DNA of 64,000 nucleotides from Teichococcus coralli. GTDB lineage: Bacteria > Pseudomonadota > Alphaproteobacteria > Acetobacterales > Acetobacteraceae. Position numbers and translations under genes: made by a program. Below, piece by piece: positions 18,423 through 26,633 of this stretch; within the stretch, counting starts at the first letter, position 1; each line of letters starts with the position of its first letter. The stretch covers positions 186,001 to 250,000 of the forward strand of contig NZ_SNVJ01000005.1 of assembly GCF_009829925.1 (NCBI RefSeq), read 5' to 3'. The notes under the pieces are model-generated. The model did not search any database. It was not told the origin of the DNA and saw only the letters and a program-made list of their open reading frames with translations.

Positions 18423-18986
18423 ATGATCTGCATCCGCCGAGCGCAACCCGCCGACGCCACCGCGATCGCTGCCGTTCACGTGGCCTGCTGGCGCAGCACC
18501 TATCCGGGCCTGCTGCCGGATACCTACCTCGCCGGGCTGTCGCCGCCCCGTATTGCGGGGGGCTATTACCGCAGCCTCGTGGAACGGCAGAATGGGGAAG
18601 CGCTTTTCGTTGCTGTGGCGCCGCCGCAACAGCCGGAGGAGGTGCCGCTCGTGGTCGGCTTCGCCTCCTGCCGGCGGGCACGCCGCCGTGGCCTGGCGCA
18701 GGGGGAGATCGAGACCCTCTACGTGCTGGACGACTGGCGTGAGCGCGGACTCGGTCGCCGGCTGATGCGGGCCGCCGCGGCGCATCTCGCCGCCATCGGC
18801 TGCGGTTCCGTCATGCTTTGGGTGCTCAGCCAGAACCCGTCGCGCTGGTTCTATCAGCGCCTGGAGGGCAAGCTTGTGGCCACGGAGTCCATCCTCGTCG
18901 GCGGCCGCCCGGTCGCTCAGGAGGCCATGCTCTGGGATCCCATCGAGCGGCTGCTGACCGCCACGGCACGTGCCGACGGCGCCTGA
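18423..18986 (+). CDS. GNAT family N-acetyltransferase
   Basis: A 187-residue acyl-CoA-dependent acetyltransferase. It begins with the usual MICIRRAQPADATAIAAVH, and the acetyl-CoA pyrophosphate loop is seen in VLDDWRERGLGRRLMRAAAAHL (motif R-x-x-G-x-G/A near residues 105-115). A WRSTYPGLLP segment near residue 25 is common in GNATs close to RimI-like and aminoglycoside-modifying types. The substrate cannot be told. AGGAGGGGG precedes the ATG by about 14 bases; the frame overlaps the end of rsmB but the family start is clear. Likely cotranscribed with rsmB. Confidence 0.85.
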   Translation: MICIRRAQPADATAIAAVHVACWRSTYPGLLPDTYLAGLSPPRIAGGYYRSLVERQNGEALFVAVAPPQQPEEVPLVVGFASCRRARRRGLAQGEIETLYVLDDWRERGLGRRLMRAAAAHLAAIGCGSVMLWVLSQNPSRWFYQRLEGKLVATESILVGGRPVAQEAMLWDPIERLLTATARADGA

Positions 18987-19064
18987 GCGCCTTCTCCCGG
19001 CAGGAGCGGTGTTGCACGAAAGCATCACCCCGCTGAAGCTTCTACGCCACACCCCGACGCGCGG

Positions 19065-19093
19065 TTGACCTTGGCCGGTCATACCGGTTCTGT
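19065..19093 (+). promoter_or_regulatory. Possible promoter of ihfA
   Basis: TTGACC at 19065-19070, a 17-base spacer and TTCTGT at 19088-19093. The -35 is good and the -10 weak, as is common in alphaproteobacteria. ihfA is separated from the GNAT gene by 158 bp, so it needs its own promoter here. Confidence 0.35.
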
Positions 19094-19127
19094 TGCAAGA
19101 AGAAGGGGTTGCGAGGAGTCTCACGCC

Positions 19128-19148
19128 ATGGGCCGCGCTCGGTCATGA
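19128..19148 (+). promoter_or_regulatory. Six-codon leader frame overlapping the ihfA start
   Basis: ATG at 19128 opens a frame coding MGRARS and stops at TGA 19146-19148. That stop overlaps the ihfA start in an ATGA junction (19145-19148). GAGGAG (19113-19118) is spaced 9 bases from the leader ATG but 26 from the ihfA ATG, so ribosomes are more likely to load at the leader and pass on by coupling. Confidence 0.45.
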
Positions 19149-19453
19149 ACACCATCACGCGCGCGCAACTGGCCGAGGCGATTTATGCGCAGGTCGGTCT
19201 GTCGCGTAACGAAAGCGCCGCGTTGCTGGAGGATGTGCTGGAGCGCATCTCCGCCGCACTGGAAGCCGGACGTCCGGTGAAGATCTCCGCCTTCGGGACC
19301 TTCTCCGTGCGCCAGAAGGGAATGCGCGTCGGGCGCAACCCGAAGACGGGCGTCGAAGTGCCGATCATGCCGCGGAAGGTGCTGACCTTCCGGCCCAGCC
19401 AGGTTCTCAAGGCGCGGTTGAACGGCGAGTCGACCGGCGCCGATGACGAATGA
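19145..19453 (+). CDS. ihfA: Integration host factor, alpha subunit
   Basis: IHF alpha pairs with IHF beta to bend DNA at specific sites in recombination, replication and transcription. The 102-residue protein starts [24 protein letters not shown], with the family's [14 protein letters not shown] strand, the RVGRNPKTG loop (the intercalating proline lies in the GRNPKTG arm) and [13 protein letters not shown]. In most alphaproteobacteria ihfA follows plsX-fabH; here a GNAT gene precedes it, so the order has changed upstream. The MerR gene follows 42 bp later as usual. Its own Shine-Dalgarno is poor; see the overlapping leader. Confidence 0.95.
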   Translation: MNTITRAQLAEAIYAQVGLSRNESAALLEDVLERISAALEAGRPVKISAFGTFSVRQKGMRVGRNPKTGVEVPIMPRKVLTFRPSQVLKARLNGESTGADDE

Positions 19454-19495
19454 CGCCACTGGCCAACGGGCCAGTGCCGAAGCTGGCTCCGACCG

Positions 19496-19969
19496 ATGAA
19501 TGACGGGGTGCAACTCATGCCTGAGGACCAGGAGGCTTCCGGCCGACTGCGCAAAGCGCCCACTGCTTTCCGCACCATTTCCGAGGTCGCCGAGGACCTG
19601 CAGATCCCGCAGCATGTGCTGCGCTTCTGGGAAACCAAGTTCCCGCAGCTGAAGCCGCTGAAGCGCGGCGGCGGCCGCCGCTACTACCGGCCCGAGGACA
19701 TCGCCCTGCTGCGGCGTATCGGCGACCTGCTCTACACCCAGGGCTATACAATCAAGGGCGTGCAGCGCCTGCTGCGCGAGGGCGGGCTGGAAGGTCCGGA
19801 GCCCGCCGAGGCGGAGGCGGAGGCGGAGAGCGACATGCGGGCCGAGATGGAGGTCCCGCCCGCGCCGTCCGGCCAGGTGGTGCTGCGTGACATCCTGGCC
19901 CAGCTGGAGGCGATCGCGGCCGAGCTGCGCCTGCTCGGCGAGGCGGGGCAGGGGGGCGCCAAAGGCTGA
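19496..19969 (+). CDS. MerR family transcriptional regulator
   Basis: A 157-residue DNA-binding protein of the short MerR type that follows ihfA in alphaproteobacteria. Residues 24-95 form the winged helix-turn-helix: [28 protein letters not shown] then [34 protein letters not shown]. The rest is an acidic, Ala/Glu-rich linker and a C-terminal helix ([18 protein letters not shown]) likely to form a coiled coil for dimerisation. There are no cysteines for metal binding, so it is not a metal sensor. Its regulon is unknown. Confidence 0.9.
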   Translation: MNDGVQLMPEDQEASGRLRKAPTAFRTISEVAEDLQIPQHVLRFWETKFPQLKPLKRGGGRRYYRPEDIALLRRIGDLLYTQGYTIKGVQRLLREGGLEGPEPAEAEAEAESDMRAEMEVPPAPSGQVVLRDILAQLEAIAAELRLLGEAGQGGAKG

Positions 19970-20036
19970 CAAGCGCGCAAGAGGTGACTTGCGGGGGCTT
20001 GAGGGGGGCGGGCGCCGGTGCTATTGCCCACGGCGT

Positions 20037-20113
20037 CGGAGCGTAGCGCAGCCTGGTAGCGCATCAGTCTGGGGGACTGGGGGTCGTGGGTTCGAATCCC
20101 GCCGCTCCGACCA
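20037..20113 (+). tRNA. tRNA-Pro (anticodon GGG)
   Basis: 77 bases with encoded CCA. The acceptor arm pairs CGGAGCG with CGCTCCG. The D arm has AGCGCAGCCTGGTAGCGC. The anticodon loop CTGGGGG gives GGG for codon CCC. The T arm holds GGTTCGAATCC. It follows the ihfA-merR pair, a conserved alphaproteobacterial order. Confidence 0.96.
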
Positions 20114-20209
20114 TCCGCGAGGGACCGGACGCTCATCCCGCCTCGCCTCGACCCAATTCACTTGCTGCCTGCGACGCGGCCTGCTGGAGCGGCGGTGGAG
20201 CCGTTCTCC

Positions 20210-21202
20210 TCAGAGGCCGGCGAAAAGGTCGGTCGAGAGGTAGCGCTCCGCGAACGAGGCGGCGATGCCCACAACCAGGCGCCCGTGCATTTCCGGGCTG
20301 GCCGCGAGGTCCAGCATGGCGTGCAGCACGGCGCCCGAGGAGATCCCGATCGGCAGGCCCTCGGTGCGCGCGCAGAGCCGGGCGGCGGCGAAGCTCTCCC
20401 GTTCCGTCACGCGCCGCACCTCGTCGAGCCGCGCGAGGTCCAGCACCCCTGGGCGGAAGCCCGCACCGATGCCCTGGATCTCATGTGGGCCGGGATCGTC
20501 GCCGGACAGCACCGCCGATTCAGCGGGCTCGACGCCGACCACCCGCAGCCCGGCGCGGCGCGGCTTGAGCGCCCGCGCGATGCCGGTCAGGGTGCCGCCG
20601 GTGCCAATTCCGCCCACCACAACATCCACTTCGCCAGCGGTGTCGGTCCAGATCTCCTCCGCCGTGGTGGCCTCATGCACCGCCGGATTGGCGGCATTGT
20701 CGAACTGCCGCGGCATCCAGGCGCCCGGCGTCGAGGCGAGGACGGCCTCGGCCCTCGCGATGGCGCCCGACATTCCCTGGCTGGCCGGCGTCAGCTCCAC
20801 CTCCGCGCCGAGCAGGCGGAGCATCTTGCGCCGCTCGACGCTGGCGCCATCCGGCATGGTCACGATCAGTCGGTAGCCCTTGGCGGCCGCGACGAAGCCA
20901 AGCGCGATGCCGGTGTTGCCGGAGGTCGGCTCCACCAGCACTGATTCGCCAGGGGCGATGCGTCCCTCGCGCTCCGCCGCCTCGACCATCGCGAGCCCGA
21001 TCCTGTCCTTGACCGAGCCCAGCGGGTTGAAGAACTCCAGCTTCAGCGCCAGCCGCGCTCGCAGCCCATGCGCCGCCTCCAGCCGGGGCAGGCGCACCAG
21101 CGGCGTTTTGCCGATCGTGGAGAGCACACTGGCGTGCATGCCGCCCGCATTCTGCGCCGAGCGGTCGCTCATACCGGAGGGGGAGGTGTTTCCTTCACGC
21201 AT
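20210..21202 (-). CDS. cysK: Cysteine synthase A (O-acetylserine sulfhydrylase)
   Basis: PLP enzyme joining O-acetylserine and sulfide to cysteine. The PLP lysine is in FFNPLGSVKDRIG, the substrate loop is EPTSGNTGIALG, and the phosphate-binding loop is GGIGTGGTLTG; all agree with CysK. The length of 330 residues is normal. Two starts are possible: 21202, with a TATA-like element just upstream on the minus strand that would give a nearly leaderless message, or 21172, with GAAGGAAA behind it. The first 20 residues are not conserved. It is divergent from an Rrf2 regulator 48 bp away, which probably controls it. Confidence 0.93.
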   Translation of the reverse strand: MREGNTSPSGMSDRSAQNAGGMHASVLSTIGKTPLVRLPRLEAAHGLRARLALKLEFFNPLGSVKDRIGLAMVEAAEREGRIAPGESVLVEPTSGNTGIALGFVAAAKGYRLIVTMPDGASVERRKMLRLLGAEVELTPASQGMSGAIARAEAVLASTPGAWMPRQFDNAANPAVHEATTAEEIWTDTAGEVDVVVGGIGTGGTLTGIARALKPRRAGLRVVGVEPAESAVLSGDDPGPHEIQGIGAGFRPGVLDLARLDEVRRVTERESFAAARLCARTEGLPIGISSGAVLHAMLDLAASPEMHGRLVVGIAASFAERYLSTDLFAGL

Positions 21203-21250
21203 GGGCGCGGTATATCACGTCTTGTGCGCGTGGATCAGGGGGCAGTCACG

Positions 21251-21706
21251 ATGTTATTGCGGCGGGACCGGGCGATGACTGCGGTTCGCATCGTGCTTGA
21301 CGTGGCGTTCCATGCCGGGCGCGGCACCACGGTTCCGGCAGGTGACATCGCCGACCGGCTTGGCGAGGCGCGGCGTGGCATTGAGCCGGTGCTGCAGGCG
21401 CTCTCGCGGGCGGGGATTCTGAGCAGCACGCGCGGTCCGAGGGGAGGGTACCGCCTCGGCCGCGCCGCCCGGGACATCACCCTGGCCGAGGTGGTGGCGG
21501 CGGTCGGCGCGCCGGAGAACGGCGCACCGGCGGAGGAGGTGCCGCCGTCGGCCCTGCAGAGCCTGGTGATGCAGCCGCTCTGGGCCGAGCTGGAGCATTC
21601 GCTGCTGGAAACGCTTGGCGGCCATACCGTGGCCGAGCTGCTGCGCCGCGCCGCCGTCGCCGGCCTGCGGCGGCCCGCGCCGGAAGCCCTGAACTTCGCC
21701 ATCTGA
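21251..21706 (+). CDS. Rrf2 family transcriptional regulator
   Basis: A 151-residue winged-helix repressor type. The N-terminal helix-turn-helix is typical: VRIVLDVAFHAG, then ADRLGEARRGIEPVLQALSRAGIL and the wing SSTRGPRGGYRLGRAARDITLAEVVAAV. The three cysteines that bind the iron-sulfur cluster in IscR and NsrR are absent; the protein has no cysteine at all. That makes it more like CymR, which controls cysteine metabolism with CysK in Gram-positive bacteria. The divergent cysK supports such a role. The ATG at 21251 is chosen as the family's usual beginning. Confidence 0.85.
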   Translation: MLLRRDRAMTAVRIVLDVAFHAGRGTTVPAGDIADRLGEARRGIEPVLQALSRAGILSSTRGPRGGYRLGRAARDITLAEVVAAVGAPENGAPAEEVPPSALQSLVMQPLWAELEHSLLETLGGHTVAELLRRAAVAGLRRPAPEALNFAI

Positions 21707-21821
21707 ACCACTTGCCCGAGCCGTCAAGCTGATGCTTGCGCGGCGGCGGCCACTTCGTCATGCTTCTTCTAAGGGGTTGAAACAGCCCTAAAAGAATGAT
21801 CAGGGAAGCGGGAGATGCAGG

Positions 21822-22595
21822 GTGGACACCATCCTGGCGACGGAGGACCTGACCAAGGAGTTCCTTGGTTTCACGGCTGTGAGCGGCGTTTCGCTGAATG
21901 TACGGCGTGGTAGCATCCATGGGCTGATCGGCCCGAACGGGGCAGGCAAGACCACCTGCTTCAACCTGCTGACCAAGTTCCTGCAGCCCACGCGCGGCAG
22001 CATCCGCTTTGACGGTCGGGACATCACGGGCATGAAGCCGGCCGAGGTGGCTCGCCTCGGGCTGGTGCGTTCCTTTCAGATCTCGGCCGTTTTTCCGCAT
22101 CTGACGGTGCTGGAGAACGTCCGCGTGGCGCTGCAGCGTGCCCGCGGCCGCAGCTTCGACTTCTGGCGTTCCGACAAGGTGCTCGGGCAATACGATGCCC
22201 GGGCCCGTGCGCTGCTGGAGGATGTCGGGCTGCACACCCATGCGCATCTGCTGGCTGGCGAGCTGCCCTATGGCCGCAAGCGGGCGCTGGAGATCGCCAC
22301 CACCCTGGCGCTAGACCCGGTGATGATGCTGCTGGACGAGCCCACCGCCGGGATGACGCATGAGGATGTGGACCGCATCGTGGCGCTGGTGCGCCGCGTG
22401 GCGCAGGGCCGCACCGTTCTGATGGTGGAGCACAACCTGCGCGTGGTGGAGGGGCTCTGCGACACCATCACCGTGCTGACGCGCGGCCGCGTGCTGGCCG
22501 AGGGCGACTATGCCGGCGTCTCGCGCAACCCGGAGGTTGTCGCCGCCTATCTTGGCACCGACCCCGCGATATCCGGAGCACAGGCGCATGGCTGA
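21822..22595 (+). CDS. livG: Branched-chain amino acid-type ABC transporter ATPase (LivG type)
   Basis: One of two ATPases of a Liv-type (HAAT) importer. The 257-residue protein has Walker A GLIGPNGAGKTT near residue 37, a Q-loop in SFQISAVFPHLTV, a weak signature ELPYGRKRALEIA in place of LSxGQ, and Walker B MMLLDEPTAGMT. The C-terminal stretch with LTRGRVLAEGDYAGVSRNPEVVAAYLG is diagnostic for LivG. It begins with GTG after a GGGAG element and overlaps livF by 8 bases. It is the first gene of a five-gene importer operon. Confidence 0.92.
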   Translation: MDTILATEDLTKEFLGFTAVSGVSLNVRRGSIHGLIGPNGAGKTTCFNLLTKFLQPTRGSIRFDGRDITGMKPAEVARLGLVRSFQISAVFPHLTVLENVRVALQRARGRSFDFWRSDKVLGQYDARARALLEDVGLHTHAHLLAGELPYGRKRALEIATTLALDPVMMLLDEPTAGMTHEDVDRIVALVRRVAQGRTVLMVEHNLRVVEGLCDTITVLTRGRVLAEGDYAGVSRNPEVVAAYLGTDPAISGAQAHG

Positions 22596-23292
22596 GCCGC
22601 TGCTGAAGGTCGCCGGCCTGCAGGCCTGGTACGGCGAGAGCCACGTGCTGCACGGCGTGGATATCGAGGTGCGGGAAGGGGAGGTGGTGACGCTGCTCGG
22701 CCGCAACGGCGCGGGCAAGACCACCACGCTGCGGTCCATCATGGGCCTGGTCGGCCGGCGCAGCGGCAGCGTGCGCTTCGAGGGGCAGGAGCTGGTCAGC
22801 GCGCGCAGCGACCGCATCGCCCGCGCCGGCATCGCCCTTTGCCCGGAGGAGCGCGGCATCTTCGCCAGCCTCGACGTGACGGAGAACCTGCTGCTGCCCC
22901 CCGTGGTGCGGCCGGGCGGAATGGATCTCGACGCGATCTACACGCTCTTTCCCAACCTGAAGGAACGCGCGCGCTCGCCCGGCACCCGGCTCTCCGGCGG
23001 CGAGCAGCAGATGCTGGCCATCGCGCGCATCCTGCGCACAGGGGCGAAGCTGCTGATGCTGGACGAGCCGACCGAAGGACTCGCACCTGTCATTGTGCAG
23101 CAGATCGGCCAAACCATCCGCACCATTAAGGAACGCGGCTTCACCGTGCTGCTGGTCGAGCAGAACTTCCGCTTCGCGCAGACCGTCGCCGACCGCCACT
23201 ACGTCATGGAGCACGGCCATGTGGTGGACGCGGTGAGCAACGCCGAGATGGCCGGCGCGATGGACCGGCTGCACGGATACCTGGGCGTCTGA
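22588..23292 (+). CDS. livF: Branched-chain amino acid-type ABC transporter ATPase (LivF type)
   Basis: The second ATPase of the importer; 234 residues. Walker A is LLGRNGAGKTTT near residue 37, followed by the LivF-typical MGLVGRRSGSVRFEGQEL and ALCPEERGIFASLDVTENL. The ABC signature is LSGGEQQMLAIARIL, and Walker B is LLMLDEPTEGLAP, also typical of LivF. The ATG lies inside the last codons of livG, implying coupled translation. Confidence 0.93.
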   Translation: MAEPLLKVAGLQAWYGESHVLHGVDIEVREGEVVTLLGRNGAGKTTTLRSIMGLVGRRSGSVRFEGQELVSARSDRIARAGIALCPEERGIFASLDVTENLLLPPVVRPGGMDLDAIYTLFPNLKERARSPGTRLSGGEQQMLAIARILRTGAKLLMLDEPTEGLAPVIVQQIGQTIRTIKERGFTVLLVEQNFRFAQTVADRHYVMEHGHVVDAVSNAEMAGAMDRLHGYLGV

Positions 23293-23398
23293 GCGCGCCC
23301 GCAACGCTTCACGTCCGCGCGGTGACCGGCCGCCAAGTCCGCGCGGTGCTGTGGAACCGACCCCGGGGATGCACAGGGGCATTGGGAGAAACGGATCG

Positions 23399-24646
23399 AT
23401 GACACAAGATCGTCGTAGCCTGCTGAAGACTGTCGCCGCCGCGGCCATGACGCCGGCGCTGGGCGCCGGGCTGAGCGCCCTGCCCGGCCGGGCGCGCGCG
23501 CAATCCAACACCATCAAGATCGGCGTGCTGAACGACCAGTCGGGCGTTTATCGTGAAACCTCCGGCCCCACCTCGGTCGCCTGCGTCCGGCAGGCGGTGA
23601 AGGAAATGGCGCCGCCCGGCACGACGGTGGAGGTGGTTGTCGCCGACCACCAGAACAAGCCCGATGTCGGCGCCACCATTGCCCGCCAGTGGCTGGACCA
23701 GGATGGCGTGGATGTCATCGTGGACGTCCCGAACTCCTCGGTCGCCCTGGCGGTGAACACCGTCGTGCGCGAGAAGAACAAGGTCTATCTCAACTCCGGC
23801 GCCGCCACGACGGAGCTCACCGGCGGCCAGTGCACGCCCAACACGATCCACTGGACCTACGATACCTACATGCTCGCCAGGTCCACCGGCGGCGCCATGG
23901 TGAAGGCCGGCGGCGATTCCTGGTTCTTCATCACCGCCGACTACACCTTCGGCCACTCCCTGGAGCGCGACACGTCGAACTTCGTCAAGCAGGCTGGTGG
24001 CAAGGTGCTGGGCAGCGTGCGCCACCCGCTCCAATCCACCGACTTCTCCTCCTACCTGCTGCAGGCGCAGAGCAGCCGCGCCAAGGTGATCGGCCTCGCC
24101 AATGCCGGCACCGATACCATCAACTGCGTGAAGCAGGCGGCGGAGTTCGGCGTCACCCGGCGCGGCACGAAGCTCGCGGTGCTGCTGATGTTCATCGGCG
24201 ACGTGCATGCGCTCGGGCTCAAGACGGCACAGGGCCTGGTCTGCACCGAAAGCTTCTATTGGGACCTCAACGACCGCACCCGCAGCTTCCTCAGCCGGGT
24301 GAAGGGCGCGGTGGGCGACAACTATCCCAACATGGACCATGCCGGCTGCTACGCCTCGGTGCTGCACTACCTGAAGGCGGTGAAGGACATGGGCGTCGGC
24401 GCCGCCAAGGCCAGCGGCAAGGACGCGGTAGCGCGCATGAAGGCCATGCCGACCGACGACGACTGCTTCGGCGCCGGCAAGATCCGTGAGGATGGCCGCA
24501 AGCTCTGCCCGGTCTATCTCTTCGAGGTGAAGTCGCCCGAGGAGTCGAAGGCTCCCTGGGACTACTACAAGGTGCTGCAGACCACCCCGGCCGACGAAGC
24601 CTTCCGCCCGCTCGGCGAGGGCGGTTGCAGCCTGGTCCGCACCTGA
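23399..24646 (+). CDS. Periplasmic substrate-binding protein of the Liv-type importer
   Basis: A 415-residue type I periplasmic binding protein. The N-terminus carries a twin-arginine-like signal (QDRRSLLKTVAAAAM ... ARAQS, cleavage near residue 35), so export may be by Tat. The mature part begins TIKIGVLNDQSGVYRE, as in leucine/isoleucine/amide-binding proteins. Cysteines near FGAGKIREDGRKLCPVYLFEV may form a disulfide with another cysteine in the C-terminal half. The ligand is not decided by sequence; amides, aromatic compounds and branched-chain amino acids are all possible. It lies between the ATPase and permease genes. Confidence 0.88.
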   Translation: MTQDRRSLLKTVAAAAMTPALGAGLSALPGRARAQSNTIKIGVLNDQSGVYRETSGPTSVACVRQAVKEMAPPGTTVEVVVADHQNKPDVGATIARQWLDQDGVDVIVDVPNSSVALAVNTVVREKNKVYLNSGAATTELTGGQCTPNTIHWTYDTYMLARSTGGAMVKAGGDSWFFITADYTFGHSLERDTSNFVKQAGGKVLGSVRHPLQSTDFSSYLLQAQSSRAKVIGLANAGTDTINCVKQAAEFGVTRRGTKLAVLLMFIGDVHALGLKTAQGLVCTESFYWDLNDRTRSFLSRVKGAVGDNYPNMDHAGCYASVLHYLKAVKDMGVGAAKASGKDAVARMKAMPTDDDCFGAGKIREDGRKLCPVYLFEVKSPEESKAPWDYYKVLQTTPADEAFRPLGEGGCSLVRT

Positions 24647-24731
24647 GTGATACGCCGTGCGGCGGTGGCCCGGTGCCGCCGCCGCGCTTCCATGCCTTGT
24701 TGCAGGAAGCCCCGCCAAGGGAGCCCTACCA

Positions 24732-25619
24732 GTGCTCGAAGACCTCCTGTTCCAACTGCAGATCGGCCTGCCGCAGGTTGCCCTGGGCCTGGTGAATGGC
24801 GCCTTCTATGCGCTGCTCTCGCTTGGCCTCGCCGTCATCTTCGGCATGCTGAACGTCATCAATTTCGCCCATGGCGCGCAGTTCATGATGGGCGCCTTCG
24901 TCGCCTGGATGATGCTGAGCTGGCTCGGCATCGGCTACTGGCCGGCGCTGATCCTGGCGCCGTTGATCGTCGGCGCCTTCGGCGTGCTGCTGGAAAAGAC
25001 GATGATCAGCCGGCTCTACAAGCTGGACCATCTCTACGGGCTGCTGCTGACCTTCGGCCTCGCGCTGATCATCGAGGGCGTGTTCCGCAACCAGTTCGGC
25101 TCCTCCGGCATGCCCTATGCACCGCCTGCGGCGCTCGGCGGGCCGCCGGTGGACCTCGGCTTCATGTTCATGCCGGTCTACCGGCTCTGGGTGGTGGTGG
25201 CGGCGCTGGTGATGAGCCTGGTCACCTGGCTGGTCATCGAGAAGACGCGGCTCGGCGCCTATCTGCGCGCCGCGACGGAGAACGCGGCGCTGGTGCAGGC
25301 CTTCGGCGTCAACGTGCCGCGCATGATCACGCTCACCTACGGCGCCGGCGTGGCGCTCGCCGCCTTCGCCGGCGTGCTCGCGGCCCCGATCTACTCGGTG
25401 AACCCGCAGATGGGCTCCAACCTCATCATCGTCGTCTTCGCGGTGGTGGTGATTGGCGGAATGGGCTCCATCCTGGGCTCGGTGCTCACCGGCTTCGGCC
25501 TGGGGCTGGTCGAGGGGCTGACCAAGGTCTTCTATCCGGAGGCTTCCTCCACCGTGATCTTCGTCATCATGGCCATCGTGCTGCTGGCGCGGCCCGCCGG
25601 CCTGTTCGGAAGGGCTTAA
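24732..25619 (+). CDS. livH: Liv-type ABC transporter permease (LivH type)
   Basis: Inner-membrane permease of 295 residues with about eight helices. The start is a GTG at 24732 behind AAGGGAG; this gives the usual LivH beginning (LQIGLPQVALGLVNGAFYALLSLGLA, written here only in part as family evidence: VNGAFYALLSLGLAVIFG). NVINFAHGAQFMMGAF and ENAALVQAFGVNVPRM (coupling helix) are characteristic. Upstream frame to 24657 is hydrophilic and not family-like. Confidence 0.9.
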   Translation: MLEDLLFQLQIGLPQVALGLVNGAFYALLSLGLAVIFGMLNVINFAHGAQFMMGAFVAWMMLSWLGIGYWPALILAPLIVGAFGVLLEKTMISRLYKLDHLYGLLLTFGLALIIEGVFRNQFGSSGMPYAPPAALGGPPVDLGFMFMPVYRLWVVVAALVMSLVTWLVIEKTRLGAYLRAATENAALVQAFGVNVPRMITLTYGAGVALAAFAGVLAAPIYSVNPQMGSNLIIVVFAVVVIGGMGSILGSVLTGFGLGLVEGLTKVFYPEASSTVIFVIMAIVLLARPAGLFGRA

Positions 25620-25622
25620 GTC

Positions 25623-26624
25623 ATGGCTGTGCAGGCATCCGCCCTTGTCGGGGCTCCGGTGAACGATGCGCCGGGGCTGCTCGGTCTTTCCGGCTTCGGC
25701 TTCAATCGCGCGCAAAGCATCACATTCCTGGTGATGCTGCTGCTGGTGGTGGCCGGGCCGTTCTTCCTCTACCCCGTGCTGCTGATGAAGCTGCTGTGCT
25801 TCGCGCTCTTCGCCTGCGCCTTCAACCTGCTGATCGGCTATGTCGGGCTGCTCTCCTTCGGCCATGCCATGTTCTTCGGCACGGGCGGCTACCTCGCGGC
25901 GCACGCGGCCAAGGTCTGGGGCCTGACGCCGGAACTCGCCATCCTGGTGGGCACCGCCTTCGGCGCGGCGCTGGGCGCGGTGGCCGGCTGGATCGCCATC
26001 CGCCGCCAGGGCATCTACTTCGCGATGATCACCCTGGCGCTCGCCCAGATGGTCTACTTCTTCTACCTCCAGGCGCCCTTCACCGGGGGCGAGGACGGCA
26101 TCCAGCGCGTGCCGCGCGGTGCCCTCTTTGGCCTGATCGACCTGCGCGCCGACATGGCCCTCTACTGGGTGGTGGCCGTCATCTTCCTGGCCGGCTTCCT
26201 GTTCATCAGCCGCGTCGTGCATTCGCCCTTCGGCCAGGTGCTGAAGGCGATCCGCGAGAACGAGCCGCGCGCCATCTCGCTCGGCTACCGGGTGGACGAC
26301 TACAAGCTGCTGGCCTTCACCCTCTCTGCCGCGCTGGCGGCGCTGGCCGGCAGCGCCAAGGCCATCGTCTTCGGCATCGCCACGCTGACCGACGTGTACT
26401 GGACCATGTCGGGCGAGGTGGTGCTGATGACGCTGCTTGGTGGCCTCGGCACCGTCTTTGGCCCGGTGGCGGGCGCGGCGGTGATCGTGCTGATGCAGAA
26501 CCAGCTCGCCGAGCTCGGCGCCTGGGTGACGGTGATCCAGGGCATCATCTTCGTGGTCTGCGTGCTGCTCTTCCGCGCCGGCATCATGGGCGAGCTGGGG
26601 CGGTTGCTGAAGGTGCGGCTGTAA
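25623..26624 (+). CDS. livM: Liv-type ABC transporter permease (LivM type)
   Basis: Second permease, 333 residues and about nine helices. Family marks are FNLLIGYVGLLSFGHAMFFG near residue 62, AIRRQGIYFAMITLALAQM near 122 and the coupling segment LKAIRENEPRAISLGYRV near 205. It starts 3 bp after livH and completes the importer. Only 9 bp separate its stop from the stop of the convergent OpuC-type operon. Confidence 0.92.
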   Translation: MAVQASALVGAPVNDAPGLLGLSGFGFNRAQSITFLVMLLLVVAGPFFLYPVLLMKLLCFALFACAFNLLIGYVGLLSFGHAMFFGTGGYLAAHAAKVWGLTPELAILVGTAFGAALGAVAGWIAIRRQGIYFAMITLALAQMVYFFYLQAPFTGGEDGIQRVPRGALFGLIDLRADMALYWVVAVIFLAGFLFISRVVHSPFGQVLKAIRENEPRAISLGYRVDDYKLLAFTLSAALAALAGSAKAIVFGIATLTDVYWTMSGEVVLMTLLGGLGTVFGPVAGAAVIVLMQNQLAELGAWVTVIQGIIFVVCVLLFRAGIMGELGRLLKVRL

Positions 26625-26633
26625 CGCCGCGCC

